Shown here one piece after another: positions 1-9,154 of a stretch of DNA of 64,000 nucleotides (position 1 is its first letter; every line of letters starts with the position of its first letter). This DNA is from Glutamicibacter sp. PS (lineage in GTDB: Bacteria > Actinomycetota > Actinomycetes > Actinomycetales > Micrococcaceae): assembly GCA_031317595.1 (NCBI GenBank), contig JANCMB010000001.1, positions 2,607,610 to 2,671,609 of the forward strand, in the 5' to 3' direction. The position numbers and the translations under genes were made by a program. Below the pieces are notes generated by a model. The model was not told the DNA's origin. It made no database searches and saw only the letters and a list, made by a program, of their open reading frames with translations.

Positions 1-110
1 AATTCCGCCACGGCGATTCCCCCATTCCACTTCCGATGTATAACGGCGCACTGGAGCCGACCCGATGGTCGCCAGGGCCCGCCAACTCATAGAAAACAAT
101 GGAGTTTTCC

Positions 111-1466
111 ATGTCCAAAACAGTCACTCTCAGCAGAACACTGAAACTACCGTCGCTGGTTATCTTCGGACTGGCCTATTTAACGCCCCTCATCGTTCTG
201 GGCATCTTCGGGGTTATCGCCTCGCAAACCGGCGGTGCCAGCGCCAGCGCCTACCTCATCGCACTGCTTGCCATGCTTTTCACGGCGAACAGTTATGGAC
301 GCATGGCAGCGGCCTACCCAACGGCCGGTTCGGCCTATACCTATGTGCGGCGAACCATTGACGGTCGCGTAGGCTTCCTCGTCGGTTGGGCCACGATGCT
401 TGACTACCTCTTCCTCCCCATGGTTATCTGGCTCATCGGCGGATCCTACCTGCAGGCGCAGTTCCCCGCAGTGCCGATGCCCCTGTGGATCCTCGGATTC
501 ATCGTGTTGACCACGGTCCTGAACATCATTGGAATCAAGGTGGCCGATCGGGTGAATCTGGTCCTCATGGCCTTCCAAATCTTGGTGATCGCCTTCTTCG
601 TGGCCCTTTCGGTGGCTCAGGTAATGAGCCACGGGGGTGCCGGTGGATTGGTTAGCACCTCACCCTTTGTCGGGATCGACGCCACGGCGGCGGGCATTGC
701 CGGTGGTGCGGCCATCGCGGCTTATTCCTTCCTCGGGTTTGACGCCGTGACAACGTTGACAGAAGAAACCATCAATCCGCGACGCACGGTCCCCAAGGCA
801 ATCATGCTCGTTGCACTCATTGGTGGCGGCATCTTCGTGGTGGTCGCCTACGCCGTGCAGTTGGTTCATCCCGGCGGAAACTTTACGAACTCCGATGCGG
901 CCGGGTTCGAGATCGCGCAACAGATCGGCGGCAACCTCTTCGGGGCGGTGTTCCTCGCGGCCCTGGTTATTGCCCAGTTCACCTCCGGCATCGCCGCCCA
1001 AGCCGCCGGTAGCCGTCTGCTTTACGCCATGGGGCGCGATGGCGTGCTGCCGCGCAGCATCTTCGGTAGACTCAACGCCCGCTGGCACACACCGGTACTG
1101 TCGATCGCAGCCATCGCCGCCATCGGGCTGATCGCCATGGTGATGGATGTGGCCACTTCGACCAGCTTCATTAATTTCGGTGCCTTCGTCGCTTTCATCA
1201 TGGTCAACGCATCGGTCATCGTCTACTGGGTCAAGGAACGCAAGCAGGGGCGCCCCCTTAATCCGTTGCTCTACGTACTGTGTCCGGCCATCGGCATGCT
1301 CGTCATCGGATTTCTCCTATACCAGCTTGATACCAACGCAATCGTACTCGGCACCTCATGGCTGCTGGTGGGGCTGATTATCCTCGCCGTTAGCACTCGC
1401 GGTTTTAGGTCACAGCCGCCTCAAATGGATGTCGAGGAAATGCAGAAGTTGGAGACCACGCACTAA
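111..1466 (+). CDS. PuuP-like APC-superfamily amino acid/polyamine permease
   Basis: This is a 451-aa integral membrane protein with about 12 hydrophobic segments. The N-terminal half follows the pattern of the putrescine importer PuuP of enteric bacteria: SLVIFGLAYLTPLIVLG, then PTAGSAYTYV, WATMLDYLFLP and the conserved YSFLGFDAVTTLTEE. The family imports amino acids or polyamines by ion symport across the cytoplasmic membrane; the exact substrate here is inferred only by resemblance. I chose ATG 111 over the in-frame ATG at 99 because GGAG at 101-104 sits 6 nt before 111. No partner gene is adjacent, since the next gene encodes an unrelated lipoprotein. No polyamine catabolic gene is present in the window. 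Confidence 0.85.
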   Translation: MSKTVTLSRTLKLPSLVIFGLAYLTPLIVLGIFGVIASQTGGASASAYLIALLAMLFTANSYGRMAAAYPTAGSAYTYVRRTIDGRVGFLVGWATMLDYLFLPMVIWLIGGSYLQAQFPAVPMPLWILGFIVLTTVLNIIGIKVADRVNLVLMAFQILVIAFFVALSVAQVMSHGGAGGLVSTSPFVGIDATAAGIAGGAAIAAYSFLGFDAVTTLTEETINPRRTVPKAIMLVALIGGGIFVVVAYAVQLVHPGGNFTNSDAAGFEIAQQIGGNLFGAVFLAALVIAQFTSGIAAQAAGSRLLYAMGRDGVLPRSIFGRLNARWHTPVLSIAAIAAIGLIAMVMDVATSTSFINFGAFVAFIMVNASVIVYWVKERKQGRPLNPLLYVLCPAIGMLVIGFLLYQLDTNAIVLGTSWLLVGLIILAVSTRGFRSQPPQMDVEEMQKLETTH

Positions 1467-1586
1467 ACCCCCTCCAAACCAGCCACTGTCACCATCTCGT
1501 ATCCCACTTCACGCATCTAGCCTCGGCGGGAATACGGGGTGGTGACATATCGGCATTTAAACCGTAGGGTGGACAAAGGAGGTCTA

Positions 1587-2198
1587 GTGAAAGCTTCAAC
1601 GCACGGATTTTGTCATCGGGCAGCGGCCGTCTTGCTCCTCACAACGCTGGCCCTTGGCGGGTGTAGCGCCCCACAAGATCTTGATAGTGGCCCCAGCCCT
1701 AGCGACCCGACAGCGGAGGGACCTTGCCAAGAGCTCGTTGCCGAACTGCTGAACACCTCATCCCTTGAACCAGAACTTATTCGCGCCGATCGAACGGCCA
1801 CCGAGGACGACACTCCCAGCACGAAGTTCTATGGTGGCTTCGAAAATACCTGGTCGTGGACCGGAGATACACCCTACCTCGATCACTTCAAGGTACCCGC
1901 CGCGCTCGAGGCCAGCGCCCGAGACGGCGGTTATGAATTGGAAGTAGGCTCGATGGCCGGCGAGGAGCTCTCCCCCACCGCGGAGAACGATCAGCCAAGC
2001 TTCGTATTTCAGGTCGCGGAGCCCACCGAGCTAACCTTCGATGTCTCCTGCATGGGTCGAGAGCCACGCGGTGAGGCCAAGGCGATCCATTACAACACCG
2101 CGGTCAGCGAAGTGCTCCCCTGCCGGGCCCCTGAGCCCACCTCGCGCTACCCGGAGCTCGAGCACGAGGCTCGTGCGGATCTCTGCTCCGACACCTAA
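1587..2198 (+). CDS. Hypothetical lipoprotein
   Basis: This 203-aa protein is not recognised as a member of a named family. It has a lipoprotein signal peptide: basic N-terminus, hydrophobic stretch AAAVLLLTTLALGG and a lipobox ending in Cys followed by SAP, so it is probably anchored on the outer face of the membrane. The mature part is polar with several Cys residues near the C-terminus. Start GTG 1587 is chosen because a full AAAGGAGG Shine-Dalgarno lies at 1576-1582, four nt before it; a longer in-frame ORF from 1539 would place that site inside the gene. Function is unknown, and neither neighbour suggests one. Confidence 0.7.
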   Translation: MKASTHGFCHRAAAVLLLTTLALGGCSAPQDLDSGPSPSDPTAEGPCQELVAELLNTSSLEPELIRADRTATEDDTPSTKFYGGFENTWSWTGDTPYLDHFKVPAALEASARDGGYELEVGSMAGEELSPTAENDQPSFVFQVAEPTELTFDVSCMGREPRGEAKAIHYNTAVSEVLPCRAPEPTSRYPELEHEARADLCSDT

Positions 2199-2221
2199 GC
2201 TACCCCCTCTCACTAGGGAAG

Positions 2222-2258
2222 TTGACCTACGTCACCTTGGCTTGCGACACTTACTCTC
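2222..2258 (+). promoter_or_regulatory. Candidate leaderless promoter and operator for the GntR-asparaginase-aspartase operon
   Basis: TTGACC at 2222-2227 can act as a -35 box and GACACT at 2246-2251 as a -10 box (18-nt spacer), placing transcription start close to GTG 2259. No Shine-Dalgarno precedes that GTG, which fits a leaderless mRNA. An inverted repeat TGAC-ctac-GTCA (2223-2234) overlaps the -35 and could be the operator of the regulator encoded just downstream. This is inference from spacing and symmetry only. Confidence 0.4.
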
Positions 2259-2963
2259 GTGAACCTGTCAGACAGCTGGACACCCGGACAGCAGCCCATT
2301 CAACGACGCTCCGCCGCCGAGGCCGTTTTTTATGCACTCCGTGGCGCCATTGAAGCCGGCGAAATTCCGCTAGGTACCAAACTTGGCTCCGAAGCATCCC
2401 TCGCCGCCGACTACGGGGTAAGCCGCTCGGTGATCCGCGAAGCGCTGCGTTCCTGCGCCGCACTGGGCCTCACCCGGACCGAAACCGGACGCGGCACCTT
2501 CGTCATCTCTCATCAGCCGCCACGCGAATTGAAGCTCGGCACGCTTTCCTCCGAGGATCTGCACGAAGCCCGCCCGCACATTGAAATTCCGGCCACCACT
2601 CTGGCGGCAACACGCCGGACCGCAGAGGACCTCGAACGACTCAGTGGGCTCATTGAGCAAATGGAGCAGGAGGATGACCCGGCCGCATGGGTAGATCTCG
2701 ATACCGCCTTTCACGCCGCCATTGCTCAAGCCAGCGGCAACTCCGTGTTCGTCAAGGTCGTCTCCGACATCCGTGAGGCTATGGCCCGGCAGTCGGAAAC
2801 CGTCAACCTCGTGGCCGGACGCCGCGGACCGTCCAACGCCGAACACCGGGCCATCTATCAGGCCGTGGCCGCCCAAGATGCGGCGGCAGCCACCCAAGCC
2901 ATGACCGGACACCTATCCGCCGTCCAGGACGCCGTCTCAACCATCGTCAGGAGCAAGAAGTGA
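2259..2963 (+). CDS. FCD-domain GntR (FadR-type) transcriptional regulator
   Basis: This 234-aa DNA-binding regulator has an N-terminal GntR winged helix at about residues 15-80 (AAEAVFYALRGAIEAGEI..LGSEASLAADYGVSRSVIREALR). A helical FCD effector domain follows (about 95-225), with the usual D-x3-H metal-binding spacing in LDTAFHAAIAQASGN. FCD regulators bind small carboxylates or amino acids. It is the first gene of an operon with asparaginase (GTGA overlap at 2960), aspartase and an amino acid permease, so control of asparagine/aspartate catabolism is the obvious inference. The ligand could be aspartate, asparagine or fumarate. Start is GTG 2259, probably leaderless. Confidence 0.88.
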   Translation: MNLSDSWTPGQQPIQRRSAAEAVFYALRGAIEAGEIPLGTKLGSEASLAADYGVSRSVIREALRSCAALGLTRTETGRGTFVISHQPPRELKLGTLSSEDLHEARPHIEIPATTLAATRRTAEDLERLSGLIEQMEQEDDPAAWVDLDTAFHAAIAQASGNSVFVKVVSDIREAMARQSETVNLVAGRRGPSNAEHRAIYQAVAAQDAAAATQAMTGHLSAVQDAVSTIVRSKK

Positions 2964-3940
2964 CCCACGCAGATTCTCAGCCTTCCCTCGCCACGCTGGC
3001 CGCCGCCGGCCTGCCGCATCACGTCCCGTTGGTCGCCGCGACACGCGGTGAAGCCATCGAGTCCATTCACTATGGTTCGGCGGTGGTTCTCGCCCCCAAC
3101 GGGCAGATCCAATCCGTACGCGGGGACGGGCAGGCGGTGTTCTATCCGCGTTCGGCCCTGAAGCCGCTCTTCGCCGTGGGAATGCTGCGCGCCGGCCTCG
3201 AGCTGACCGACGAGCAGATAGCATTGGCCGCCGCCAGCCACTCGGGCTCGGTCCGCCACCAAGAGATCGCCCGCTCCACGCTGACCGCGGTCGGCCTCAC
3301 CGAAGCAGCCCTAGGCAATTCCACCGACCTGCCCTACGGGGTTGCCGAGCGCGCCGCGCATCTGGCCGCCGGTGGCACGGCCACCCAGCTGGCACAGAAT
3401 TGCTCGGGCAAGCACGCCGCGCTAGTGGCACTAAGTGAGCTCAAGGGCTGGGATACCGCCAACTACTTGGCAGACGCTCGCCTGCTGGACCTGCTACGGG
3501 AGACCGTTGAGGAACTGACCGGCGAAAAGGTCAGCGGTCAGAGCGTGGATGGGTGCGGCACCCCGGTCTACCAATTGACGCTGGCCGGGCTGGCCCGCGG
3601 ATTCGCACGCCTGTCCACCGCCGCAGCGGGTACCGAGGAGGGCCGCGTGGCCGCGGCCATGCGCCGCTACCCCGAGCTGGTGGCCGGTGAGGGGCGCGAT
3701 GTCACGACGCTCATGCGCGAAGTACCCGGCGCCGTCGCCAAGGACGGGTTCGAAGGCATTCAGGCGGTGGCGCTGGCCGACGGTACCGCACTGGCGGTCA
3801 AGATTGCCGATGGCACCGACCGAGCCCGCATGCCCATCACTGCGGCGCTGCTGGCCGAGCATGTAGAGGTGCCCGCCGCGCTGTTCAGCTCTCCGGCCCT
3901 CGGCGGTGGCAAGCCCGTTGGGCTGCTAGCCGCACTCTGA
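2960..3940 (+). CDS. L-asparaginase, Asparaginase_II / class 3 (Rhizobium ReAV-like)
   Basis: This 326-aa cytosolic enzyme hydrolyses asparagine to aspartate and ammonia. It belongs to the Asparaginase_II family (PF06089), unrelated in sequence to E. coli AnsA/AnsB. The serine-lysine signature is visible: S65-A-L-K68, then SHSG at 93-96. The presumed zinc-site residues C148 and K151 (NCSGKH) and C199 (DGCGTP) appear in the same order as described for the Rhizobium etli class 3 enzymes. Start GTG 2960 overlaps the regulator stop; AGGAG at 2949-2953 precedes it. Aspartase follows 34 nt downstream and would deaminate the product. Confidence 0.9.
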   Translation: MTHADSQPSLATLAAAGLPHHVPLVAATRGEAIESIHYGSAVVLAPNGQIQSVRGDGQAVFYPRSALKPLFAVGMLRAGLELTDEQIALAAASHSGSVRHQEIARSTLTAVGLTEAALGNSTDLPYGVAERAAHLAAGGTATQLAQNCSGKHAALVALSELKGWDTANYLADARLLDLLRETVEELTGEKVSGQSVDGCGTPVYQLTLAGLARGFARLSTAAAGTEEGRVAAAMRRYPELVAGEGRDVTTLMREVPGAVAKDGFEGIQAVALADGTALAVKIADGTDRARMPITAALLAEHVEVPAALFSSPALGGGKPVGLLAAL

Positions 3941-3974
3941 ATTTCACACATATCTACTAAGGAGAATCATCCCC

Positions 3975-5381
3975 ATGGGAGAGCTCACCGCGACCCGCGT
4001 AGAGCACGACTTAATCGGCGACCTCGAGGTACCGGTTGAGGCCTACTGGGGCGTGCACACCCTGCGCGCCAAACAGAACTTCGATATCACCGGAACGCAA
4101 TTGTCGGGCAACCCCCACCTGATCCGTGCATTGGCGCACGTGAAGCAGGCGGCGGCGCGCGCCAACCATGAGCTCGGATTGCTCGATGCACAGCGGGCCG
4201 CTGCCATCGACGCCGCCTGCGAGCGCATTGCGGCCGGTGAACTTCACGACCAGTTCATCATCGACCCGATTCAGGGCGGAGCGGGCACCAGCACCAATAT
4301 GAATGCCAATGAGGTGATCGCCAACCTCGCGCTGGAGATCCTCGGGCATGCAAAGGGTGAGTACCAGTTCCTGCATCCGAACGATCATGTGAACCTGTCG
4401 CAGTCCACCAACGATGCCTACCCCACCGCAGTGAACGTGGCCACCTACTTCGCAACTCAGCCGTTGCTGGAGGCCATGAAGGTGCTCGAGGATTCCTGCC
4501 TCGCGAAGGCCGCCGAGTTCCGCACCGTGGTGAAGATGGGCCGCACTCAGTTGCAGGACGCCGTGCCCATGACGGTGGGTCAGGAGTTTCGCGGTTGGGC
4601 CGTGACGCTGGGTGAGGACCGGGCCCGGTTGACCGAATCCTTGAGTCTGGTCACCGAGATCAACCTGGGAGCTACCGCCATCGGCACCGGGCTCAACGCC
4701 CCGGCCGGTTACGCCGAAGCCGCCTGCCGCCATCTGGCCGAACTTACCGGCCTGCCGCTGACCACCAGCCCAGATTTGATCGAGGCCACCAGCGATGTGG
4801 GCGCATTCGTGCACCTTTCGGGCGTGCTCAAGCGCGTTGCGTTGAAGATTTCCAAGATCTGTAACGATCTGCGCTTGCTGTCCTCCGGGCCGCGCGCCGG
4901 GCTCAACGATTTGAACCTACCGGCCGTGCAGTCCGGTTCCTCGATCATGCCGGGCAAGGTAAACCCGGTCATTCCCGAGGTCGTCAACCAGATCGCGTAC
5001 CAAGTGGTCGGCCACGACCTGACCGTGACCATGGCCGCCGAAGGTGGTCAGCTGCAGCTGAACGCCTTCGAACCGGTCATTGCGCACAGTATCGGACTGT
5101 CGTTGAAGCATTTGACCAATGGCTGCCTTACCTTGGCCACCCGCTGCATCGACGGGATCACCGTGGATGAGGATGCGCTGCGTCGCGAGGTGGAGAACTC
5201 CATTGGTTTGGTCACCGCGCTCAACCCTCGTCTGGGATACGCGCAGTCGACCTCGATCGCGCTCGAGGCACTACACACCGGCCGCGGCGTGGCCGAGCTA
5301 GTTCTCGAACGAGGCCTGCTCTCCGCAGCGGACCTCAATGAACTGCTCTCCCCCGAACGCCTCGCAAACCTCACCGACTAG
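3975..5381 (+). CDS. aspA: Aspartate ammonia-lyase (aspartase)
   Basis: This 468-aa tetrameric lyase of the fumarase/aspartase superfamily converts L-aspartate to fumarate and ammonia. Visible hallmarks are the N-terminal [11 protein letters not shown] motif, the [13 protein letters not shown] block, the ..STNDAYPTA.. substrate loop and the mobile catalytic-serine loop [11 protein letters not shown] near residues 318-328. Length is typical for the family. The residues around [18 protein letters not shown] favour aspartase over class II fumarase. It lies between asparaginase and an asparagine-type permease, completing a route from imported asparagine to the TCA cycle with release of two ammonia. 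AAGGAG precedes ATG 3975. Confidence 0.93.
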   Translation: MGELTATRVEHDLIGDLEVPVEAYWGVHTLRAKQNFDITGTQLSGNPHLIRALAHVKQAAARANHELGLLDAQRAAAIDAACERIAAGELHDQFIIDPIQGGAGTSTNMNANEVIANLALEILGHAKGEYQFLHPNDHVNLSQSTNDAYPTAVNVATYFATQPLLEAMKVLEDSCLAKAAEFRTVVKMGRTQLQDAVPMTVGQEFRGWAVTLGEDRARLTESLSLVTEINLGATAIGTGLNAPAGYAEAACRHLAELTGLPLTTSPDLIEATSDVGAFVHLSGVLKRVALKISKICNDLRLLSSGPRAGLNDLNLPAVQSGSSIMPGKVNPVIPEVVNQIAYQVVGHDLTVTMAAEGGQLQLNAFEPVIAHSIGLSLKHLTNGCLTLATRCIDGITVDEDALRREVENSIGLVTALNPRLGYAQSTSIALEALHTGRGVAELVLERGLLSAADLNELLSPERLANLTD

Positions 5382-5401
5382 TTTTCCCGCAAAGGATTTT
5401 G

Positions 5402-6922
5402 ATGGATCGCACCTCCTCCACGGCTACGGGCCCGGCACCGGCCGCCGCGCTCACCGCCGGTGATAACGACTACCACAAGGGCCTATCCTCCCGACAGATG
5501 CAGATGATCGCCATTGGCGGCGCCATCGGCACTGGGCTGTTCATGGGTGCCGGCGGCCGTTTGGCCGAGGCTGGCCCCGGCATTGTAATTAGCTATGCCA
5601 TCTGTGGTTTCTTCGCCTTTCTGATTCTGCGCGCGCTGGGCGAGCTCGTGATGTATCGCCCGTCCTCGGGTTCGTTTGTTTCCTATGCACGCGAGTTCTA
5701 CGGCGAGAAGGCGGCCTTCGCCACCGGCTGGCTCTACTGGCTGAACTGGGTGATGACCGCCATCGTGGACATCACTGCGGTCGCGCTGTATATGAATTTC
5801 TTCGGCAAGTACGTTCCGTTCATTGCCGCCGTTCCGCAGTGGCTCTGGGCCTTGGTGGCCCTAGCCTTGGTGCTGGGCATGAACCTGATCTCGGTCAAGG
5901 CTTTCGGCGAGGCCGAATTCTGGTTCGCCTTGGTCAAGGTCGTAGCCCTGGTGGCGTTCTTGATCGTCGGTTGCTACTTCGTCATTTTCGGCACACCGGT
6001 CGACGGTCACGAGGTCGGGCTTTCGCTCATCACCGAGGGTGGCGGACTGCTGCCCAACGGCGTGTTGCCGGTGCTGGTTCTTATGCAGGGAGTGGTGTTC
6101 GCCTATGCATCGATCGAGCTGATCGGTACCGCGGCAGGCGAGGCGAAGAACCCGGAGAAGGTTATGCCTAAGGCCGTGAACACCGTGATCATCCGCATCG
6201 CAGTGTTCTACCTCGGCTCCCTCGTGCTGCTCTCGCTGCTTCTGCCCTACACCGCCTACAAGGCCGGTGAGTCGCCCTTCGTGACCTTCTTTGGTTCCAT
6301 CGGTGTACAGGGCATGGATGTGGTGATGAACCTCGTGGTGCTCACCGCGGCGCTGTCCTCGTTGAACGCTGGCCTCTACTCCACCGGGCGCATCATGCGT
6401 TCGATGTCGCTCTCGGGTTCGGCACCACGCTTCGCCGGGCGGATGAACCGTAGCGGCGTACCCTACGGCGGCATCGTGATCACCGCGGCCGTTGCCGTGT
6501 TCGGTGTCATTCTCAACGCCATCGTCCCGGCGAAGGCTTTTGAGATCGTGCTGAACCTCGCGGCCATTGGCATTATGGCTTCTTGGGGCATGATCGTGTT
6601 GTGCCAGATGGCGCTCGTGAAAAAGGCGCGCCGCGGCGAGTTGCAGCGGCCTTCCTTCCGGATGCCGCTCGCTCCTATCTCCGGCTGGGTCACGCTGGCA
6701 TTCTTGGCGGCCGTATTGGTGCTCATGGCCTTCGATAACCCGGTAGGTACCTGGACCGTCGCCTCACTGGTGATCATCGTGCCGCTACTCATTGTCGGCT
6801 GGTACCTGTGCCGCGGGCGCATCACCCAAATTGCGCAGGCGCGTCAGGCCGCGGAGCGCGCGGCCGATCAGGAAATCGCCGAACTCTTTGCCCGCGAAAC
6901 CACCGGGCAGGACACGGTCTAG
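5402..6922 (+). CDS. ansP: L-asparagine permease (AnsP/CycA-type APC transporter)
   Basis: This 506-aa protein has about 12 membrane segments and belongs to the amino acid transporter family of the APC superfamily. The opening block [20 protein letters not shown] and the [16 protein letters not shown] loop are characteristic of the AnsP/CycA/GabP group, which imports amino acids by proton symport. Asparagine is the most likely substrate because the gene follows asparaginase and aspartase 20 nt after the aspA stop; D-serine/alanine (CycA) is the alternative. Start ATG 5402 is preferred to TTG 5399; AAAGGA lies at 5391-5396. A hairpin terminator follows the gene. Confidence 0.85.
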   Translation: MDRTSSTATGPAPAAALTAGDNDYHKGLSSRQMQMIAIGGAIGTGLFMGAGGRLAEAGPGIVISYAICGFFAFLILRALGELVMYRPSSGSFVSYAREFYGEKAAFATGWLYWLNWVMTAIVDITAVALYMNFFGKYVPFIAAVPQWLWALVALALVLGMNLISVKAFGEAEFWFALVKVVALVAFLIVGCYFVIFGTPVDGHEVGLSLITEGGGLLPNGVLPVLVLMQGVVFAYASIELIGTAAGEAKNPEKVMPKAVNTVIIRIAVFYLGSLVLLSLLLPYTAYKAGESPFVTFFGSIGVQGMDVVMNLVVLTAALSSLNAGLYSTGRIMRSMSLSGSAPRFAGRMNRSGVPYGGIVITAAVAVFGVILNAIVPAKAFEIVLNLAAIGIMASWGMIVLCQMALVKKARRGELQRPSFRMPLAPISGWVTLAFLAAVLVLMAFDNPVGTWTVASLVIIVPLLIVGWYLCRGRITQIAQARQAAERAADQEIAELFARETTGQDTV

Positions 6923-6946
6923 CATCGCAAGGACTGCAACGCTATC

Positions 6947-6980
6947 GGCCTCGTACCCACGCTAGGGTGCGGGGCCTTTA
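6947..6980 (+). terminator. Terminator after the asparagine operon
   Basis: Arms 6947-6958 and 6965-6976 pair over 12 bp (two G-U wobbles) around a 6-nt loop, and a short T-rich stretch (TTTA) follows. It lies 24 nt after the ansP stop, between convergent genes, so it may also serve the minus-strand DUF202-like gene ending at 7011. Confidence 0.65.
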
Positions 6981-7010
6981 GCATTTGGGCGGGCTCGATG
7001 CGTGTTTGGC

Positions 7011-7358
7011 CTAGACGGAATTGGTGTAGGCGGCACCTAACACGGTGGCCATCCCAAACACGGCGAGCGCACAGACGATCACGCTGAGCACCACCACCGA
7101 CAGCGGTGCGGGGTGAGAACGTTCATCGCGAATCGAGGCGCTGCCTTGGCGATAGCGCACGGTCTGTAGGGCGATGACCAGTAGCGCGCCTCCGAGGCAC
7201 AGCAGGAGCAACCCCACGGCTAGGTCATTGAGCAGATGCACCCAGCGCAGACTGAGCAGGCCGACGATGGCCATCGAAAACCCGGTGCGTAGCCATGCCT
7301 GTGCCGTGCGCTCCGGTTGCAACCCAGCATCCGCGTGTGGCGGCTGTACGCGCCTCAT
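7011..7358 (-). CDS. DUF202-like small membrane protein (second of pair)
   Basis: This 115-aa protein has three hydrophobic segments and the motif RTAQAWLRTGFSMAIVGL, the shape of DUF202/YidH proteins (usual form RTxLAWxRTxLA). Role is unknown; the family is cytoplasmic-membrane. I start it at ATG 7358, which overlaps the upstream TGA as ATGA (7355-7358), rather than at the far-upstream ATG 7493 that would run inside the neighbouring gene. It is translationally coupled to the other DUF202 protein, so the two probably act together, perhaps as a hetero-oligomer. Confidence 0.75.
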   Translation of the reverse strand: MRRVQPPHADAGLQPERTAQAWLRTGFSMAIVGLLSLRWVHLLNDLAVGLLLLCLGGALLVIALQTVRYRQGSASIRDERSHPAPLSVVVLSVIVCALAVFGMATVLGAAYTNSV

Positions 7359-7735
7359 AGCACTCGGGTAATCACAAGCATCAGACCCGCCGCTCCCAAC
7401 GCCGAGGCGAGCGAGACCAGCGGAACAATCAGCGGTACCGGCAACGAGCGACGATGGCGCATCGCCGACTCGACCCTGAACCACCGGACACACGCACCGG
7501 CGGCCAGCAAGAAACCGATCATCAGCAAGATGAGCGACAATACGGTCCGTGTGGCGGCCGGGAAGATCTCGGCGGTAAAGGCCTCAACGGCAATGCCGCC
7601 ACCGATAAACGCGAGTGAGGTGCGGATCCAGGACAGGAAGGTGCGTTCATTGGCCAGGGTGAATCGTGGGTCAGGATCCTGCCCATGTGGGAAGACACGA
7701 CGGGTTAGTCGGCTACGAGGCTCTTCACTACTCAC
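7355..7735 (-). CDS. DUF202/YidH family membrane protein
   Basis: This 126-aa protein carries the DUF202 signature DPRFTLANERTFLSWIRTSLAFIGGGIAVEAF, followed by two more hydrophobic helices (VLSLILLMIGFLLAAGACV and VPLVSLASALGAAGLMLVI). The family has three transmembrane helices and no established function. It starts with GTG 7735, with no Shine-Dalgarno but a TAGGAT hexamer 6 nt upstream, pointing to a leaderless transcript. It forms a two-gene operon with the overlapping DUF202-like gene downstream. Confidence 0.85.
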   Translation of the reverse strand: MSSEEPRSRLTRRVFPHGQDPDPRFTLANERTFLSWIRTSLAFIGGGIAVEAFTAEIFPAATRTVLSLILLMIGFLLAAGACVRWFRVESAMRHRRSLPVPLIVPLVSLASALGAAGLMLVITRVL

Positions 7736-7747
7736 GGTTCTATCCTA
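7736..7747 (-). promoter_or_regulatory. Leaderless -10 element for the DUF202 pair
   Basis: TAGGAT (minus strand, 7747-7742) fits the actinobacterial TANNNT -10 consensus and ends 6 nt before GTG 7735, which would put the first transcribed base at the start codon. No good -35 is visible. Confidence 0.5.
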
Positions 7748-7763
7748 GAACCTCGTCCGTGCG

Positions 7764-8477
7764 CTACTGGTCGGCCTGCCGTAGGCTCAGCAGGATCGCC
7801 TCCAAGGTCGCGTAGTCCGAACTAGACAGGAATTTCTGAGCCTGTTCTTCGCTAAGCTCCTCTCCGTCCGCGGCTATTTCTTCAACGTAGTCGTGCAGCA
7901 CCCCGAACATCGGAGCCTGCCGATCGTTAAGTTGGAAGTAGCTAATATCCGGGGCTTCACCCCGTTTGGCGAGTACTTCATCGTCCACCAGTGCGATGTC
8001 CAGCCCAGCGCTACGTTCCCCATCTTCCTGGTCTTCCGATACCCAGTACTCGGCGATTTGGCTCGTCGGCTTGTACTTCAGGTTCGGTGCCGGTTGCTGA
8101 GTCAAGATGGTTCGTTGGTAGAGATTGGTGTCTCCATCGGGTGAGGTCGCACTGTTGGCCGCAAAATACATGGCATGCTTACCGTTGGCATCGCGGATAT
8201 CCCACTGACCATATTCATTGCACTCACCTTCGCAGTACTCCCCCGGCTCTATGCTCCAGCCTTCAGGTAGCATCAGCACGATGCCAAACTTCTCCACGCG
8301 CTGGGTGAGCTCTTCGGGGGTCGCCGAGGCGGGAGCAGAGGACACGGTTGGTGAGGTGCTCGTGGGACTTTCGGATGTTGGGGTTGAGGGCGGGTTCGTG
8401 GGACTGGGTGCGGTGCAGGCGGATAGTGATAATACGGCCACCGCGCCGATCGCAGTCAACATTCGATTCTTAGCCAT
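7764..8477 (-). CDS. Hypothetical Ser/Pro/Thr-linker lipoprotein
   Basis: This 237-aa secreted lipoprotein starts with MAKNRMLTAIGAVAVLSLSAC, a signal peptide and lipobox, followed by a linker rich in Pro, Ser and Thr (about residues 22-60) that probably spans the cell wall. The remaining ~175 residues are a globular domain beginning FGIVLMLPEGWSIEPGEYC, resembling cell-surface domains of unknown function. Two Cys near residue 85 (EYCEGEC) may form a disulfide. Start ATG 8477 is supported by AAGGAG upstream; the in-frame ATG 8510 lacks a site. It appears monocistronic. Confidence 0.75.
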   Translation of the reverse strand: MAKNRMLTAIGAVAVLSLSACTAPSPTNPPSTPTSESPTSTSPTVSSAPASATPEELTQRVEKFGIVLMLPEGWSIEPGEYCEGECNEYGQWDIRDANGKHAMYFAANSATSPDGDTNLYQRTILTQQPAPNLKYKPTSQIAEYWVSEDQEDGERSAGLDIALVDDEVLAKRGEAPDISYFQLNDRQAPMFGVLHDYVEEIAADGEELSEEQAQKFLSSSDYATLEAILLSLRQADQ

Positions 8478-8617
8478 GGGGTTGCTCCTTCGCTCGGAAA
8501 ATTTGCACACACCCCGATTTAGAGACTGCCATGCTAGTCACATGGTTAGTCCATTTCAAGACCTAAAGGCACACGTTCTGCGCGGCAATCCGGCGCACGC
8601 TGACAACGCGCCGCGAG

Positions 8618-9154
8618 CTACGCCGTAGGTAAGAACCCCTCGCGCTCGAGCAAGCTGCGCTTGATCGCCAGTCCGTAGCGAAACCCTCCTAAGGAACCGT
8701 CTGAGCGACGCACCCGATGACAGGGCACAAACAGTGCCGCCGCGTTCATGGCACAGGCCGAGGCCGCGGCACGCACGGCGGCCGGACGGTTCGCCCGTTG
8801 CGCATACTCCGTGTAGCTGATGCAGTGCCCGGCCGGCACCGTGCGCAGCACGTCCCAGGCCAGCATGCGAAACTCACCGGACTGCTGGCGCACCGCCACA
8901 CGCTGAGGCGCGGATAAATCACCATCGTAGTAGTCGCTCAGCGCACTGAGCACGGGAGCGAGCCGACTGTCGTCGGATCCGGCCGCCACCTGCTGCAACT
9001 GGTCGATCGGCTGCCGCAAGCTTGGGTGAATCAGTGTATTGAGCGCCGCTAGGTCGTCACTAAAGCCCGAGGCCAATAGGTTCCCCTCGCTCACAATGAG
9101 GCTAAAGGGGCCATCGGGGGTGCTGACCGTGGTGGCAAGGTGTTGTTCGGTCAT
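8618..9154 (-). CDS. ogt: Methylated-DNA--[protein]-cysteine S-methyltransferase (Ogt)
   Basis: This 178-aa suicide repair protein transfers the alkyl group from O6-alkylguanine in DNA to its own cysteine. The acceptor motif is intact as FVPCHRVRRSDGSLGGF (PCHRV), preceded by the DNA-binding wing region YTEYAQRANRPAAVRAAASACAMN. Length is typical for Ogt. Its ATG overlaps the stop of the upstream Ada-AlkA gene as ATGA (9151-9154), so both are made together as one alkylation-repair unit. Because the Ada-like partner carries only the N-terminal methyl-acceptor domain, this protein supplies the O6-alkylguanine activity that E. coli Ada carries at its C-terminus. Confidence 0.93.
   Translation of the reverse strand: MTEQHLATTVSTPDGPFSLIVSEGNLLASGFSDDLAALNTLIHPSLRQPIDQLQQVAAGSDDSRLAPVLSALSDYYDGDLSAPQRVAVRQQSGEFRMLAWDVLRTVPAGHCISYTEYAQRANRPAAVRAAASACAMNAAALFVPCHRVRRSDGSLGGFRYGLAIKRSLLEREGFLPTA

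Noticed and set aside
4011-4814. 267-codon minus-strand ORF
   Set aside because: Antisense to aspA, whose family motifs are unambiguous; composition is typical of a shadow frame.
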